From: Rhabditoides inermis
Taxonomy: Eukaryota; Nematoda; Chromadorea; Rhabditida; Rhabditidae
DNA length: 64,000 bases
NCBI GenBank assembly: GCA_963966185.1
Contig: CAWZYM010000401.1
Coordinates: forward strand, 434,001 to 498,000
Direction of reading: 5' to 3'
Shown here in pieces: positions 1-12,059 of this stretch (within the stretch, counting starts at the first letter, position 1; the number at the start of each line of letters is the position of its first letter). The notes below the pieces were generated by a model. The model was given only the letters and a program-made list of their open reading frames with translations. It was not told the DNA's origin and ran no database searches. The position numbers were made by a program, and so were the translations under genes.

Positions 1-2888
1 AACGAAGTGTCTCTCGAGGTGACCTTGGCGCGCACGGCAGGCGTGGGCCCGACATCCTCCTTCAGCTTCTCGTCCCATGTGGCGCGTTTCCTTCCTGGGC
101 CTCTTCTCCTCTCCGGCGGCGGTAGTGTGAGCGCAGCTTGCTTCACAATCCGATGGTCTTCTCGTCGCAGCACGTGTCCCAAGAGACGAACTCTCGTTGC
201 CGCCACTTGCCGCGAGGGGGTGGGCAGCTTGGACTTTTTGCGCAGGAGACGGGAGTAGATGCTGTTTACATCCCGATACAACTGCGAGTTGTGGCGACGG
301 TTTGGGTAGAAGTAGCCTAACATCCGGCGCAAAAATTTGCGTTCCGCCGTATCCAGCTTCTCCTCGAGCTTCTTATTGAGAGCCCAAGTACCGGATCCGT
401 AGAGCATCGCAGGTCGGATGGCGGTGAGGTAGATCCGCAGCTTGACGTGATTGGCGACGCTCGATCTCCACAAAACCTTTTCCAGCGAATTGAACGCGGA
501 GCAGGCTTGGGCGATTCGCGCCTCCACATCCTTAGTAAGGTCGGCGTCGCTGCTAATCCACGAACCGAGGTAGCGGAAGTTGGTGGTCTGCGCGATCTTC
601 TCTCCATTGACAGTGAACTCCTCCTTTACTCCTCGCGGGATGGTCATCGGCTCGCACTTGTCCGGCCTGAGGGTCAGACCGTACGAGGCGGCGAGGAGAC
701 TGAGACGGTCGACAGCTTTCTGCAGGTTAACAGGGTCTTCTCCAAGCAGAGCAATGTCATCCGCGTAGTCGAGGTCGGTGACTTTCCGTCCTGTCGGGTG
801 CAGCTCCACTCCTCCTCCACACTCCTCCACAACACGTCGCATCACGTCGTCGATGACATAGTTGAACAGGAGCGGGCCGCAGACGGATCTTTGGCGCACT
901 CCAGTCCGGACGGCGAACTGCTGCGTGATTCCACAAGGAGTGCGGACAGCGGCAGTAGTACGGCTGTACAGGTCTCGTAGAAGGTCGACTAGCGGGGCTG
1001 GTACTCCGTCGGCGCGCACCGCATCGAAGAGGCGGTCTCGATCGGGACTGTCGAATGCTGCCCGGAAGTCGACAAAGATGATGTTAGTCGGCTTCTTGAA
1101 TCGGGCACGCAGCTCGACGATCCGTCTCAGAGAGAAGACGGCGTCGATGGTAGACCTTCCTGGGCGGAATCCGTGCTGCTCGTCTCGGGCGGTCTTCTCG
1201 CGGTGCTCCACAATGCGAAGTAGCAGCAGACGCTCCACCAGCTTGTAGCACACGCAAATCAATGAGATACCACGGTAGTTGGCTGGGTCGGTGGGGCTGC
1301 CCTTCTTCAGCAACGGGACGATGATGGCGTTTCTCCACGAGTCAGGCACCTCCTTCCTCTCCCAGATGTTGACGATCAGCCGATGTAGCTCACGGATCCC
1401 AAAGGCGGGCAGAGCCTTCATCATCTCCGGAGTGAGGTCGTCGTCTCCGGCAGCCTTCCCATTCTTCAGCTTCTTCATGCACACAAGCAGCTCCTCCATG
1501 GTTGGCGGCTCCGTCCTGCAGTTGTAGTCAGAACGGGCGGTATGTGGCAGGGCGGGAGCAGACGGGCACGGCTGGTTGAGTAGGCGGTCGAAGTGACCAG
1601 CCCACACCGCGCACGCTGCTTCTCCGGTGACGAGTGACACGCCGTCAAAGATGACGGGCGTCGTCCTGCTCCACTTCCCGCTGTACCGCTTCAGCAGGGA
1701 GAATGCCGTGCGGGCATCCTGCCTTTCCCAAGCGTCCTCGAACTCCTTGCTCCTCCTCATCCATTCCTCCTCCCACTGCTCCTTCCGAATCCTCCGCAGC
1801 TCCGCCTTGAGTTGACGATAGGCCTTCAGCTTTCCTCTCTGCTTCGCCAGCAGCATGCTCGCGTAGCACAAGGATTCCTTCACTGACGCTCCATCGTGCT
1901 TCTTCTCCACCTTCAGAGTTGGAATCGCCTCCTTGGCTGCCTGCTGAACTGCAGCCGTCCACGAGTCAGCATCTGTTTCTCCTTTCTTCTGCCTCTCCTG
2001 CAGATTCTTCTCCACTATCCCTCGGTAGTCCGCGCGCACGTCACCATCCGTGATCAGCAGGCGAGAGTCGAGGCGGGGCGGTCTCTTCTGGTAGAACGAG
2101 CGACGGCGCGTTCCGGATCCACTCACGACAAGAACCACGGGGATGTGATCCGAGTCGTATTTGAAGTCCGGCAGGCTCTTGCTGGAGAGGACGGCGCCGG
2201 CCTGGCTCTTCTTGACGAGCAGGTAGTCGATCTGGTGCGGCCTCCCGATGCAGTTATTCCTCCAGGTTGCGCGCTGCCAGGGACGGTTGCGCTTCCAGGC
2301 CGACGCGACGATAAGGTCGTAACTCTCCAGCAGATCCACTATCCGCTGACCGTTGTCGCTTGTGCAGTCGGCAGCACGCCTCCACCTGCCCATTGCTGGG
2401 CTGGCGTCGGCAGCCACGCGGCTGTTCGAGTCAAGTCCGAGGACGAGTTCTGACTTGCCGGCCGATCTCACAATCTTGGCCAGCTCGTCAAAGAACTTGT
2501 CCTTCTCCACCTCCTCAGCATCCTCGGTTGGCGCATGCGCCGACACGATGCGGGTCTTCTTTCCTCGTACTTCTGCATCCACGTAGATGAGTCGGGGCGA
2601 GAGAGGGTTGATGGCGAGCACGTTGACGTTGGCGGAGGTGGAGATGGCGACAGTCACCCCGCACACCGCCCTGGAAGTGGGCAGTGCGCTGTAGTACTTG
2701 TACCGCAAGGAATCGCAGCACGTCCGGTCGATTCGGGTCTCCTGCAGCATCGCCACGTCCACTCCGTGCCGCTCGAGCTCCTCCGAGAGCAGGCTCCGGT
2801 CTGCAAAGCTTCTGGCAGAACGGACATTGTAGGACATGTAGCGGGTCCTGGTTCTTTGCGATAATCGCATAGTCGGTATGTTGGGCAT
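1..2888 (-). mobile_element. Non-LTR retrotransposon (RTE/jockey-like LINE), APE endonuclease plus reverse transcriptase, 3' end outside window
   Basis: One frame (codon low coordinate divisible by 3) reads from ATG candidates at 2888, 2870 or 2837 to position 1; every point I checked fits this frame and I saw no stop. The N-terminal part is an AP-type endonuclease: QETRID near 2750 and the YDSDHIPVV catalytic signature near 2140-2155. The reverse transcriptase follows: NYRGISLI near 1270, GFRPGRSTIDAVF near 1150-1180, FVDFRAAFD near 1055-1075 and the catalytic YADDIALL near 745-767. After RT come FRYLGSWISSDADL and a basic tail with GHVLRREDHRIV, typical of RTE-like elements. Stop codon and 3' UTR are off the left edge. 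The element lies upstream of, and antisense to, the NELF-A gene, whose 5' exons are not visible, so it may sit in that gene's intron. Clade assignment is tentative. Confidence 0.92.
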
Positions 2889-3397
2889 AATGCCTGTCGT
2901 ATTGTCAAAGGGTGACAATTCCTTGACTCGAAAGTAGTCAACACTTGAACTTAGCAGTCTGTATGCACAGGCAAACAGACTCCCGGGGGCACGACGTGGA
3001 CGTGAGTGTTGACAATTTCTACCCCCATAATACTATATGTTTATCGCATTTGCTTTTGTCAATGCAGAAATGTTTGCGAAAAAATTTTGCGCAAAACTGC
3101 AACTGTGTCGAGCTGTATAATGACTCTATGCCTTTTAACATTGTCAACCATGCATAATGTTTATTGTTTATATTTGACTTTCATTTTTATGTGTGTCTCT
3201 GATTGCACTGACAACTTGCTATGCTGTCGGAGTATTCGGAGCTCAGAAAAGGGAATGGTAGTAGTAGGAGAAGTGATTGTATTGTTTTATGTGAATTTTC
3301 AACAACAACAAATGTTTTGTTGTATTGTGCTTGGACGATTCAGTCATGTTAATGTCGAATGTCTAGTGGATAGTTGGTGGCCCAAATCAAACAACTT

Positions 3398-3870
3398 ATA
3401 GTCTGATTGGATCCTATATGCCATTCGTGACATTTCACATGTTGTGTAGTTTTGTGCAACACAACATGTATGTCATCAAATCTCCAAAACGTTTTGTGAG
3501 AGGGAATCGAACCCTTAAGCAGCTCGCAACGATCGCGCGCTGGCGGCGCGCTCTACCACTGCGCCATTGAGGCTCATACTGAGAGATCATTGAATTTCAC
3601 AGATATGTTTGCTCGTTATCTCTCATCATTGTACACTGAAGAGGCCAGTGGAGCTAAATGAGCTCTCTCTTCGATCTCTTAACCACTGCCTCTATGGCGC
3701 AGTGGTAGTGTGCGCCGCCAGCGCACAATCGCTGCGGCCTGTCCACGGGTTCGATTCCTACTAATGGAAGCGTTTTGGATATTTGATGACATACATGTTG
3801 TGTTGCACAAAACTGCACAACATGTGAAATGTCACGGATGGCATATAGGATCCAATCAGACTATATATTA
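3398..3870. repeat. Palindromic element with tRNA-like (SINE-type) sequence in each arm
   Basis: The left arm (about 3398-3573) and right arm (about 3693-3868) are reverse complements: GGATCCTATATGCCAT on the left matches ATGGCATATAGGATCC on the right, and CATGTTGTGTTGCACAAAAC is also mirrored. Each arm contains a tRNA-like body, minus strand at about 3499-3573 and plus strand at about 3691-3765. Both have a pol III A box (TGGCGCAGTGGT) and B box (GGTTCGATTCC). The acceptor ends do not pair and an extra variable segment is present, so I read them as tRNA-derived SINE copies inserted head to head rather than working tRNAs. Confidence 0.75.
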
Positions 3871-3971
3871 TCTTTCAAAAGTACTTGCGTAAAGAGAGTC
3901 ACTTTGTCTTGACCCAATTCAACAAAAGCGCATGCATAAAACGTTTACAAATACTAACACAAACCCGCATT

Positions 3972-4036
<65 letters not shown>

Positions 4037-4240
4037 CTCTCTCTCCCCCTTTCTCTCCAATATTAATATTAATTATTTGTATTCTTATTTGTATTTCATC
4101 TTTTACTTCCACAGTCCGGTATGCGCAGGTTTGTGTTAGTATTTGTAAACGTTTTATGCATTCGCTTTTGTTGAATTGGGTCAAGACAAAGTGACTCATC
4201 TTTACGCAAGTACTTTTGAGAGATAATATATGTGCTTTTA
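3868..4240. repeat. Second inverted repeat with a (CT)n core
   Basis: The arms 3868-3976 and 4126-4240 are near-perfect reverse complements: AAAGTACTTGCGTAAAG and CACTTTGTCTTGACCCAATT on the left reappear inverted on the right. They flank a (CT)n tract of about 70 bases at 3976-4046. The palindrome abuts the tRNA-like palindrome at 3398-3870, giving two fold-back structures in tandem. Confidence 0.8.
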
Positions 4241-5136
4241 TTAAATTTCATAGAAATTTCTTCTTTTACTGATTGTCAAGCTCTTTAGTTCATTATTATG
4301 CACATAACCATGATGAATGACGCAATTTGGCGAAGTGGTAGCAAATCATTGAATAAACTACATAATACAGGTCGGGGTTGTTGCGTATGTGCAACCATGT
4401 TTTTCATGGTATTGTATAAAACACTTTGAAACGACTCTTCTTTCTGTATTTTCGTTTGTCGCAGCGTAAGTGCATGTGTATATTCGTCTGGCTCTCTGCA
4501 AGCAGCGCGCTCTCTCGCGCGCTCTCTCTCTCGAACCCGGCCGTCTGCCGGGAGAGAAAGCTAGCAGCCCGAGTGACTGGAAACGACACCCACCCACTCA
4601 CCCACCCACACGCTGGCCTGCCGACTCATGGGTGCGCGAAATCGCTCATAACTTCTTTCGGAGAAAAGATACAAAGATGCCGTCAATTAGTGATCTGCCC
4701 TACGGAACCGTGCGAATCTATAGTCGCCGCCTGGTGGATAGTTTCTGTTATTGCCAGCCGGGGTCAGTTGGCGAAACTCAGTTGTGAGCGAGAGAGGCCA
4801 GACAGCGCGGGCAAATGGTCGAGTGTCGCGCGGCCTCTTTGATTCGCATGCCGGCTTCTTGGATCGATATTATCGTTTGAAAGCGCGCGCTTGGGTCTCC
4901 TCACGACTAGAAGGTAGATCGAATACGACTAGAGGGTAGATCGATTTTCTACAGTAATCTGGCGAACTATCTCCCAGAATAATATTATAACTAACATGAA
5001 TTGGAAGACTTCACATTGTTGCTAACATGTCCTTTGGATATCGCCTCTTGAAAATTCTGGCGCGAGCCCTATCCTAAGCCAAAAGAATTCGTCATACTAT
5101 GAATAAAGTTGAGGAGAAATAAAGTCTGTCTTTCAG
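4241..5136. other. Non-coding stretch upstream of the visible NELF-A exons
   Basis: I see no exon here that continues the NELF-A N-terminal domain. It holds a short (CT) run near 4505-4530 and ends with the acceptor TCTTTCAG at 5129-5136. It is probably intron. Confidence 0.4.
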
Positions 5137-8013
5137 GCCAAGTACGGAATAGCTGAGGTGGAGACGGTGAAGCACTTCAACCTGCGACGAAAGGCCAAGT
5201 CGAGCCAGCTCAAGGCCGACCTACTCAGGAGTGAGTTGATGTTGTTGGTTGTTGTTGTGGATGTTGTTTATACTTTATGTTGCAGCGGCGGAGCAGCTGA
5301 ACAACCCGGCGAATAAGGCCAAGAACGGTATCATCTCCAGCTTTCCGATTCGCGTGCGCTCCACTCTCCGCAAGCCGAACAATGACTGTGAGTGAGAGAG
5401 AGAGGGTCATAGGGAGATCCACACTGAGTTCGTGTTCTGGAAGAAATGTAATTGTACGGATTCGAATTATCTCAAATTGAGATTTGTTTCATTATTCTGT
5501 TGACTGTGATTACCTTGAAGTGGTGGTGTTCAAATTGTTCGATGTGCGTAGAAAATATGGGAGGGCATGTTACGCATTTGTTCTTGGTGTTTTGTTAGAG
5601 CATGTGTGTATGTTACAGTGCCGATGCGCGGTATACCCACTGTTAACACGTGCAAGCTGTCGGCGGGGTTCACCAACGAACCCAAGAAGTTTCAGCGACA
5701 GCTCAACAAGAGGTGAGTTATTTGTTCTTTAACATGTCTCATAAGTGTTTTTTTGTGTTTCTCTGTGTGGTTTGCAGGGAAATGGTAATGGAAGCTATTA
5801 GCTATATTCAAGATTTTATTTGATTTTTTGCAGGGAAGGCGGCGCGAAGCTGATCGACATTTGCGAGATTCCGCAGTCTCTGAAGAAGCGGAAACTGGAG
5901 GAGGCAAAAGAAGACAAGAAAAAGAAGCTGGAGGAGAAGGAGGCGCAGAAGAAGGCAGCGGTCGAGGAGAAGGAGCAGAGGTGGGGCGGAGAACTGGAAT
6001 CTTGAATCTTGAATCGTGACAGTTACACACTAATGAACTCAATCAACCCCAAAAAGTCGAAGTTTTCATTGTTGAGGAAATGGTCAGATTTTTATTCCAG
6101 ACGGCTCGCACTGATCAAGGCGCACGAAGACGCGAAGAGAGTGGCGGAGGAGAAGAAGGAGAAGCAGAAGGAGGAGCGGGAGAAGGCGATCCAAGCACGC
6201 CGACTCAGCGAGCAGAAACAGAAGGAGACGGAGGCGCTGGCTCGCGAAATGGAGAAGGAGAAGAGCGCGGAGGAGAAACAGCGAGAAGCGGACCTGGCCA
6301 GGGCCAAGGAACTGCACACCATGGGACAGTTCGTGAGTGCGCTGATTCTGTTAGCTTCATAGAATTGTGTCATCCCTCCGTATTTAGAAGCGCGCCAACT
6401 CGCAGACGCAGTCCTCGTCCGTGCCTTCGTCATCGACCGCCGACCAGAAGCCCCTCCAGAAGCCCCTCGTCTCGCCCACTCCTACTGCACCCAGGAGAAT
6501 CGTCGTGCAGGTATGACGCCGCTTGTTGCTGTTCGATTGGGAATGTGTATGATGGTGTGATGATTTGCAGGCTCGCATGCCATCACAGCAGCAGCAGCAG
6601 CCACAACAGTCGGCGCCGTCCACTCCTACCACTCCCGGACCGCGATTCATGGGCGGTGGAGGAGGAGGAGGAGGAGGAGGAGGAGGGGTGGCAGTGGCAT
6701 CCGCACCCGCGCCCGCACCCGCGCCCGCTCCGGCTGCCCAACCCAGCTATCTCAACGTGCAGCTCCAGCCGACTGTGATGAGCAGAGAAGAGGAGGTGGC
6801 CAAGGTGGGTAGTGTGTGTATGTGGATTGTGAGTTTCGGATGGTTGAATTGTGTTGGCTGTCGGCATGACATGGTTGCGTATTGCAGGCTCGATCGGAGG
6901 CGATCCGGTCGCAGTGCGACGAGATGCTGCGCAATGCGAACCGCCTGGACGCGCAGGGACACCGCATGGTGATGCGATTCATGTCCGGCGATAAGTGTGA
7001 GTTGGGGTGGGATGACATCCATCAATCAGAACTTGTAAGTTGACGTTGGCTGGGTAGATTTCTCGATTCATTCTATCCACTTGATACATGTTTTGCTGTT
7101 TTTGCAGTCAACCCTCGACCGGATCTGGGCGATGTGGTGACGCTGAAGCTGTCGGAGAACACTGAAGACGGCATCGTCGACGGACATATGCGTCAGATGA
7201 AGGTGGAGACCTTCTTCCAGGTTAGTGGAAGATGAATAGGGCCTCTAAATAATAGTGTGTGTTTGTATGTGGATGTAAGAAATCGAGAGAGGCTCTTCTG
7301 GCGTCTGGGTGTAGATTGTATCGATTGTAGATGGACTATGTTTCTGGAGAGTGGAAACGACTGCGCAAGTGTCGACTGCTCAGCGACTCGGACCTCGCCG
7401 GGATGCAGGGTGCGAAAGGAGGGGGGGGGGGTGGAGAGAGAGAGAGAGAGAGAGGGGAGCAGGGGAGGGAGAGAGGGAGGAAGGGAGAGAGAGAGAGAGA
7501 GAGAGAGCGCTGGTGTGAGGAATGGGGATGATTGTCATGTACAGGTCACATGCCGCCTTCGATGAGCTACGCGCCGCAGACGCAACCCAGCTACGATCCA
7601 TCCCTCCACCATCCAGGAGCACGTGTTGGAGGAGCAGGAGGAGGAGGAGGGAATCCAGCGGTGGGTCGTCGTTATGGTTGATGCTTGTTTTGTCTCTCGA
7701 TCCGGGACAGCTTTGCACAAATAGTTATCGGCTACCGTAGTCTTCAGTCACATTGTTCTGAGAGCAAAGTAATAACCATATCATGTTTTGAAAAAAAACC
7801 GAGGGTGTTGTGCGGAGAAAATCAGACAAGTTTCGAAATGTACCGTAGTTTTAGATCAAACTATCTTTAGAAAATTCATTTTGTTCATGTACATATTTGT
7901 TTCGTGATGTTATATCGTTTCAGGGTATGCGGATGGTGCGTGTCGCGATGCCTATGCAGTCTCAAGAGCCGCCGCGGATACACCAGCCCCACCCCAGCTA
8001 CTATCCACATTGA
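5137..8013 (+). CDS. NELFA: Negative elongation factor A (NELF-A), C-terminal 510 aa, 12 exons, 5' partial
   Basis: NELF-A is a subunit of the NELF complex, which holds promoter-proximal RNA polymerase II paused in the nucleus. Exons join in phase: 5137-5230, 5286-5387, 5619-5712, 5834-5980, 6101-6332, 6388-6510, 6571-6804, 6888-6996, 7108-7220, 7331-7409, 7545-7660, 7924-8013. Exon 1 reads VKHFNLRRKAKSSQLKADLL, matching the conserved NELF-A segment after the N-terminal domain. GIPTVN and AKLIDICEIP follow in family order. A long charged coiled coil (exons 4-5), a Q/P-rich stretch with about 12 glycines (exon 7) and the conserved C-terminal block come next; the block includes MRFMSGDKFNP, GDVVTLKLSENTED and MDYVSGEWKR. 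The N-terminal ~180 aa of the family are absent and must lie in exons left of the window, or are lost. An AATAAA lies at 8313. The family match is strong; the coiled-coil insert is longer than in human. Confidence 0.9.
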
Positions 8014-9580
8014 GAAAAGAACACTAGGTGGAGGAGACGGTGAGAACACTAGGTGGAGGAGACGCCTGCCATGCTCACCTATGTGTCTTGTGTCCAACAC
8101 ATCCTCATATTGTCAGCCTCATCGCTTCCAAGAAGCGCTGCAAGATTCTTTAATCGTTTTACCTGTTGTACTCTGTCATTCCTGAATATATTTTGTCACA
8201 CGCTGATCACATATTGTACACTCGAGAAAGATGTCCGCGATCTCAGATCATTCGTTCGTTCGAATATTGCATTTCCACTTTAATCGATTGGCTTCATTAT
8301 ATGTACAGGAATAATAAATATATCTATCACACTGAACCTCGATTTGGGCGCGCGCAATAGCCTCGATTGATTAAAAATAGACTGTAACAACTCATCTTTT
8401 GTTGAGCAGAGTTCAGTGTGAACAAGGTGTCTGGTTGCGGGATCGGATCCTGCAAACATCACCTTCAGTCTGCCAGCCGTCTCGTTCACCACCTCGTCTG
8501 CACAACATTACATATGTTCTAATTCGTCATAAACAGGAAAATCAGAAGAGAAAGCACAAATTGGCAAGAAGTGCATTGTCGTCATTACTTTGCCGCATCG
8601 CGCTATTGATTGACCTAAAATGGGCAATTACAAAAGTGCGGCATGCCGGCATGCGGCATGCGGCATGGCATATACCGCATGCCGCATTTTAGTTTCCTGA
8701 ATACAGTATTCTAAATGCGGCATACATGTAGTGAGTGCATGTAGTGTCATTAGTGATATAATTAATCTGATTGTGCTTTTGATTGTGTTTGTACAAAATG
8801 ATGTATTTTCATTTGGAACTGGTTTTGAATGTTGAGTGAAGTGTTTTAAAGTATGTTTCCCTTCAAAAATCAAGGATAACATCCATGAATACATGAAAGG
8901 CTATCATGGAACACTTGCTGTATATTATGCAAATTCAACTAACTATGTAAACTAGCAAACAATAGGACGACACTGGACCGAAACTAAACAGCTGATCAGA
9001 ATGGTCCCGAACGGAAAGTTTAATTCTAAAATGCGGCATATGCGGCATGCGGTATATGTCATGCCGCATGCCGCATGCCGGCATGCCGCACTTTTGTAAT
9101 TGCCCCTAAAATGAAAAAAAAATACAGTTCGTTTGTTTCGGGTGTAGTGTATACGATAGTGTAAGTGAGAAATAAACATAATTGCACAAGTACCTGTTGG
9201 CGGGAAAAGTGAACATTCCCGGCAGACATACCCCGACATTCGATTGTGATTTGTGGTGTTCCTTTGTTCAGTGTTGTATATAAAGATGAATCATGAAGCG
9301 TGAAGTCGGAAGTTTAAAGGGTCTCTTTTCTCTCACCTCACCCACGTGCTCTCCATCAGCTGACTGTGCCATTTGTGTTTGTTCTTCACTCGACTGCTAG
9401 GCGCAGGCTCTACATTGATTCATTGCTCTAGCCGGTAGCTTTCGACGTCCCTAACATTGTTGTCAACTAGTGATGTCCGAGTGATAGTTGGCGTAGTGTT
9501 CACGTACTTTTCGGCGGCGGTTTTGCTTATATTTCCGTTGGTATCATTATTATTCGAAATGCCAGTTGTGTTTCAGTACG
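8014..9580. repeat. Inverted-repeat element (about 8613-9112) within intergenic DNA
   Basis: The termini are reverse complements: GGGCAATTACAAAAGTGCGG at 8622 and its complement ending near 9104. Both ends run into tandem GCGGCATGCCG-type palindromic units (8639-8690 and 9030-9090). The roughly 340 bp between is AT-rich with no ORF. This fits a MITE or fold-back element. The remainder of the interval is the NELF-A 3' UTR and the upstream region of the next gene; I see nothing else in it. Confidence 0.75.
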
Positions 9581-10849
9581 ATGGAGTCTGTGGTGGCGGA
9601 GATTTCTGCTCTTATCGGTCGGCTCACCGACCAGTTTGACGAGGCCAAGTCGGTTGCAGACCAGTGCGAGGCGTTGATCAAGTCATCGTGGCAGCAGGTG
9701 AGCCCTGCTCCCCCATCTCACCTTGTCTACTTTTGTGTTACCGAAAACACACTGCATCGGCGTCGTTGTGATTGTACCACTTGCAGGGTGCGATAGACGA
9801 GAACTCGCAGGAGTTGCTCTTCTACCAGCTCTTCGAGTTCCGCTACTTCTACATGCCCTTTTCGGCGATGGTGTGCGAGGTGAAGGAGGCGCAGTGTGAG
9901 CTGCTGTCTCGGATCGAGGATAGCGCTCGCTGTCAGGAAGCGGTTCGCAGCGGGGAGCAGCGATTGCAGGAGGCGATCGCTGCCGGCACCGCACTCGAGG
10001 AGTCGCTCGAGCGACAGCACCACAAGGTCCGCCAAACACAGGACAGGTGCGTGACGTTTGTTACGAGGCAATGTTGCTATATTTTTGTAGGTATCAGTAT
10101 TGTTCGATGTGCTAGTTGTGTTTCTACGAAGTCTGTGGTGGCGGAGATAACTGTTGACTGTTTGCAATGACTCGCTGATTGTAGTCTGACGACGGCCGTG
10201 CGGCGCCACCAGCGGAAGGAGTTGGAGCTGCGCGAGCAGGTGGCCGCGGCTGAGTCGGCGCGCGAGCTGATGGAGACGAATTGGAGGGAGGAGCGCGACC
10301 GGCGCAAGCATCTCGAGGATGAGTTGGACGCGCAGAAGGAGGAGGTGCGGGCGCTGCGGGATCGCGTCGCCGAGTTGACCGAGGAGTTGCGCGGCAAGCC
10401 GTCGCCCGCCGCTCGCCCCGACTCTGGATACAATGACAACCCCGCCGAGTGCTCGTTTGGGGCGGAGAGCGACGAGGAGGAGGAGGAGGTGGGAGTGAAT
10501 GCGGCGGTCGCGCCGATGACGTCCACCATGAATGAGCGCAAGCTTGACCTGGTGAGTGTGCGTGGGAACTGGAAGGGTGTGACTGATCCATTCTTTGTAG
10601 ATCGACACTCCCACGAGACCCCGCAGACGACGCAGCTTCTCCCCTTCCCGTCTGTTCGGATCGGTTCGTATATTCGGCTGCAACATTGATTGTTTTCTTT
10701 CTTTTCAGCTCCTGCGCGGCAACAAGGAAAAGAAGGAGGAGAAGGAGCGGCAGAAGAGGGAGCGGCAGGCGGAGAAGGATCGTATGCAGGCTGCCGAGAC
10801 TAACGACAAGCTGCGCACCCATCGTCTCAACCGCAAGCTCGATTTCTAG
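9581..10849 (+). CDS. Coiled-coil protein of unknown function, 315 aa, 5 exons
   Basis: Exons 9581-9697, 9787-10046, 10185-10551, 10601-10663 and 10709-10849 join in phase. The start ATG follows TGTTTCAG by four bases, which looks like a trans-splice acceptor. The protein is mostly heptad-rich helix (residues about 1-230, with long E/R/A runs). An acidic patch (SDEEEEE) follows, then a basic Ser-Pro region (RPRRRSFSPSR) and a lysine/glutamate-rich C-terminus ending KLDF. No enzyme motif or membrane segment is visible. The architecture is loosely like the N-terminal coiled coil of cytoskeletal regulators, but I do not recognise a family. Confidence 0.8.
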
Positions 10850-10929
10850 GCGATTATGCCGCAACCCTATGGTATCTGATGAATTTATATGTTTTTTACT
10901 CACCGTTCATTGATATATTTTATTAAGTA

Positions 10930-11117
10930 GAGGTCAGACTCAACTTTTGCTGGCAAAAGACCCTCAGAAAGATCTCAGAACAGCCGCGCACTCTCAGAAA
11001 GATCCCCAGAAAGATCCTCAGAAAGATCTCAGAACGCGCCCCACCCTCAGAAAGATCCTCAGAAAGTGGCTTTTTGTATCATAAAGCGGTTTTTGATACA
11101 TAATCGAGTCTGACCTC
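10930..11117. repeat. MITE, family GAGGTCAGACTC (copy 1)
   Basis: It has 12-bp terminal inverted repeats: GAGGTCAGACTC at 10930-10941 and GAGTCTGACCTC at 11106-11117. Inside are several CTCAGAAAGATC units. Related truncated copies lie at 28728-28851 and about 60678-60720. Confidence 0.8.
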
Positions 11118-11626
11118 GCCTTTAGATATGTTTTCACTTTCCATGTTTTAGCCTGTGATAATGATCTCGAATTGCTCATTATAATTGATTTCGATATTTT
11201 GTTTGTTCTTCTGTGAATACTATTTCAAACAATGTCATAAAGTTTTAATTTTCACTTTAACAAGTGCACAATGCCAGTGTCGGGTCACGCCAGATCGTTG
11301 TGAAAGAGATTGACCTTTGGGTAACCGAGTTCCCGAGACGGTCTCAGGGTGGCCAGTTGTTGGCGGCTCTCGAGTTGCGCGCGCGGATGTTTATTCACAT
11401 TTTCTCCATTTATGTCAAATCCATGACCAGTTGTTGCGTAACAATCGTTGTGCATTATTTGTATTTTGGTTTGTGCGTTTTATTTTAATAATCAAATGTA
11501 TTATTTTATATTCAATTATTGCGGCCTTGTGTGTCGTGTTTGTGTCGTGTACGGCTTCCACCCGTTGAAGAAGCTGTGATTTGTCGTGTTTGTGTATGAG
11601 TTGTGAGCTGTGCCGTGTGTTCAGAA

Positions 11627-12059
11627 ATGCCGCAACTGACTGTGAACGAGCTTATGGACATCTGCGAGCACCTCCTCTTCCTTAGCAAGCTGAACGTGAG
11701 TGCAAGCTGTGCCGGGTTGTTTTCCATGACCCTATTCCAGAGCCAGCTGAACCAGCCCCAGCAGCAAGCTGGCGATCAGGACCACTCCGAAGCCAAGGTG
11801 TGTGCGATTAATTGATTGTTTAATCAATTGTTTCATTTATTGATTGATTGTAGCGCGTGAGGCGCGGGTCGCCGATGCCGCGTGCTGGCGAGCCGGCTAA
11901 GCCGGTGAGTGTTTCGTTGTGTTTCCACTTCATTAGATGACTGTGTAGGTGCTGCGTGCCGCGCCCCGCCCCACTGTGGCGGTGCCGCAGCCGAACCCGC
12001 TGCCGACCCCGCCGCCGCCCGTCATCGTGAGGGAGGAGACGACCTGCACCCAGCAGTAG
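11627..12059 (+). CDS. Small proline-rich protein of unknown function, 95 aa, 4 exons
   Basis: Exons 11627-11695, 11741-11797, 11854-11904 and 11949-12059 join in frame and end at TAG. The ATG sits two bases after TGTGTTCAG, a good trans-splice acceptor candidate. The N-terminus (MPQLTVNELMDICEHLLFL) is predicted helical; the middle is Gln-rich; the second half is Pro-rich (PLPTPPPPVIVREE). No signal peptide or known domain is seen. A poly(A) signal AATAAA lies near 12160, so it is a separate transcript from the downstream Argonaute. Confidence 0.7.

Noticed and set aside
1..2888. Domesticated reverse transcriptase gene
   Set aside because: Domain order and tail match an ordinary LINE; nothing here shows host regulation or loss of mobility.
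3499..3573. Functional tRNA gene on the minus strand (and its mirror at 3691-3765)
   Set aside because: The acceptor ends do not pair and the region after the anticodon arm is over-long; only the A and B boxes are good. Treated as SINE-type.
4681..4787. Possible NELF-A first exon beginning ATGCCGTCAATTAG
   Set aside because: The reading frame has no similarity to the NELF-A N-terminal domain and no donor joins it in phase to 5137.
6084..6433. Antisense open frames opposite the NELF-A coiled-coil exon
   Set aside because: They mirror a Lys/Glu-rich coding exon and lack any splice or homology support.
11627..12059. First exons of the Argonaute
   Set aside because: The frame ends at TAG (12057) and a poly(A) signal follows; the Argonaute has its own ATG at 12450 with phase-consistent exons.
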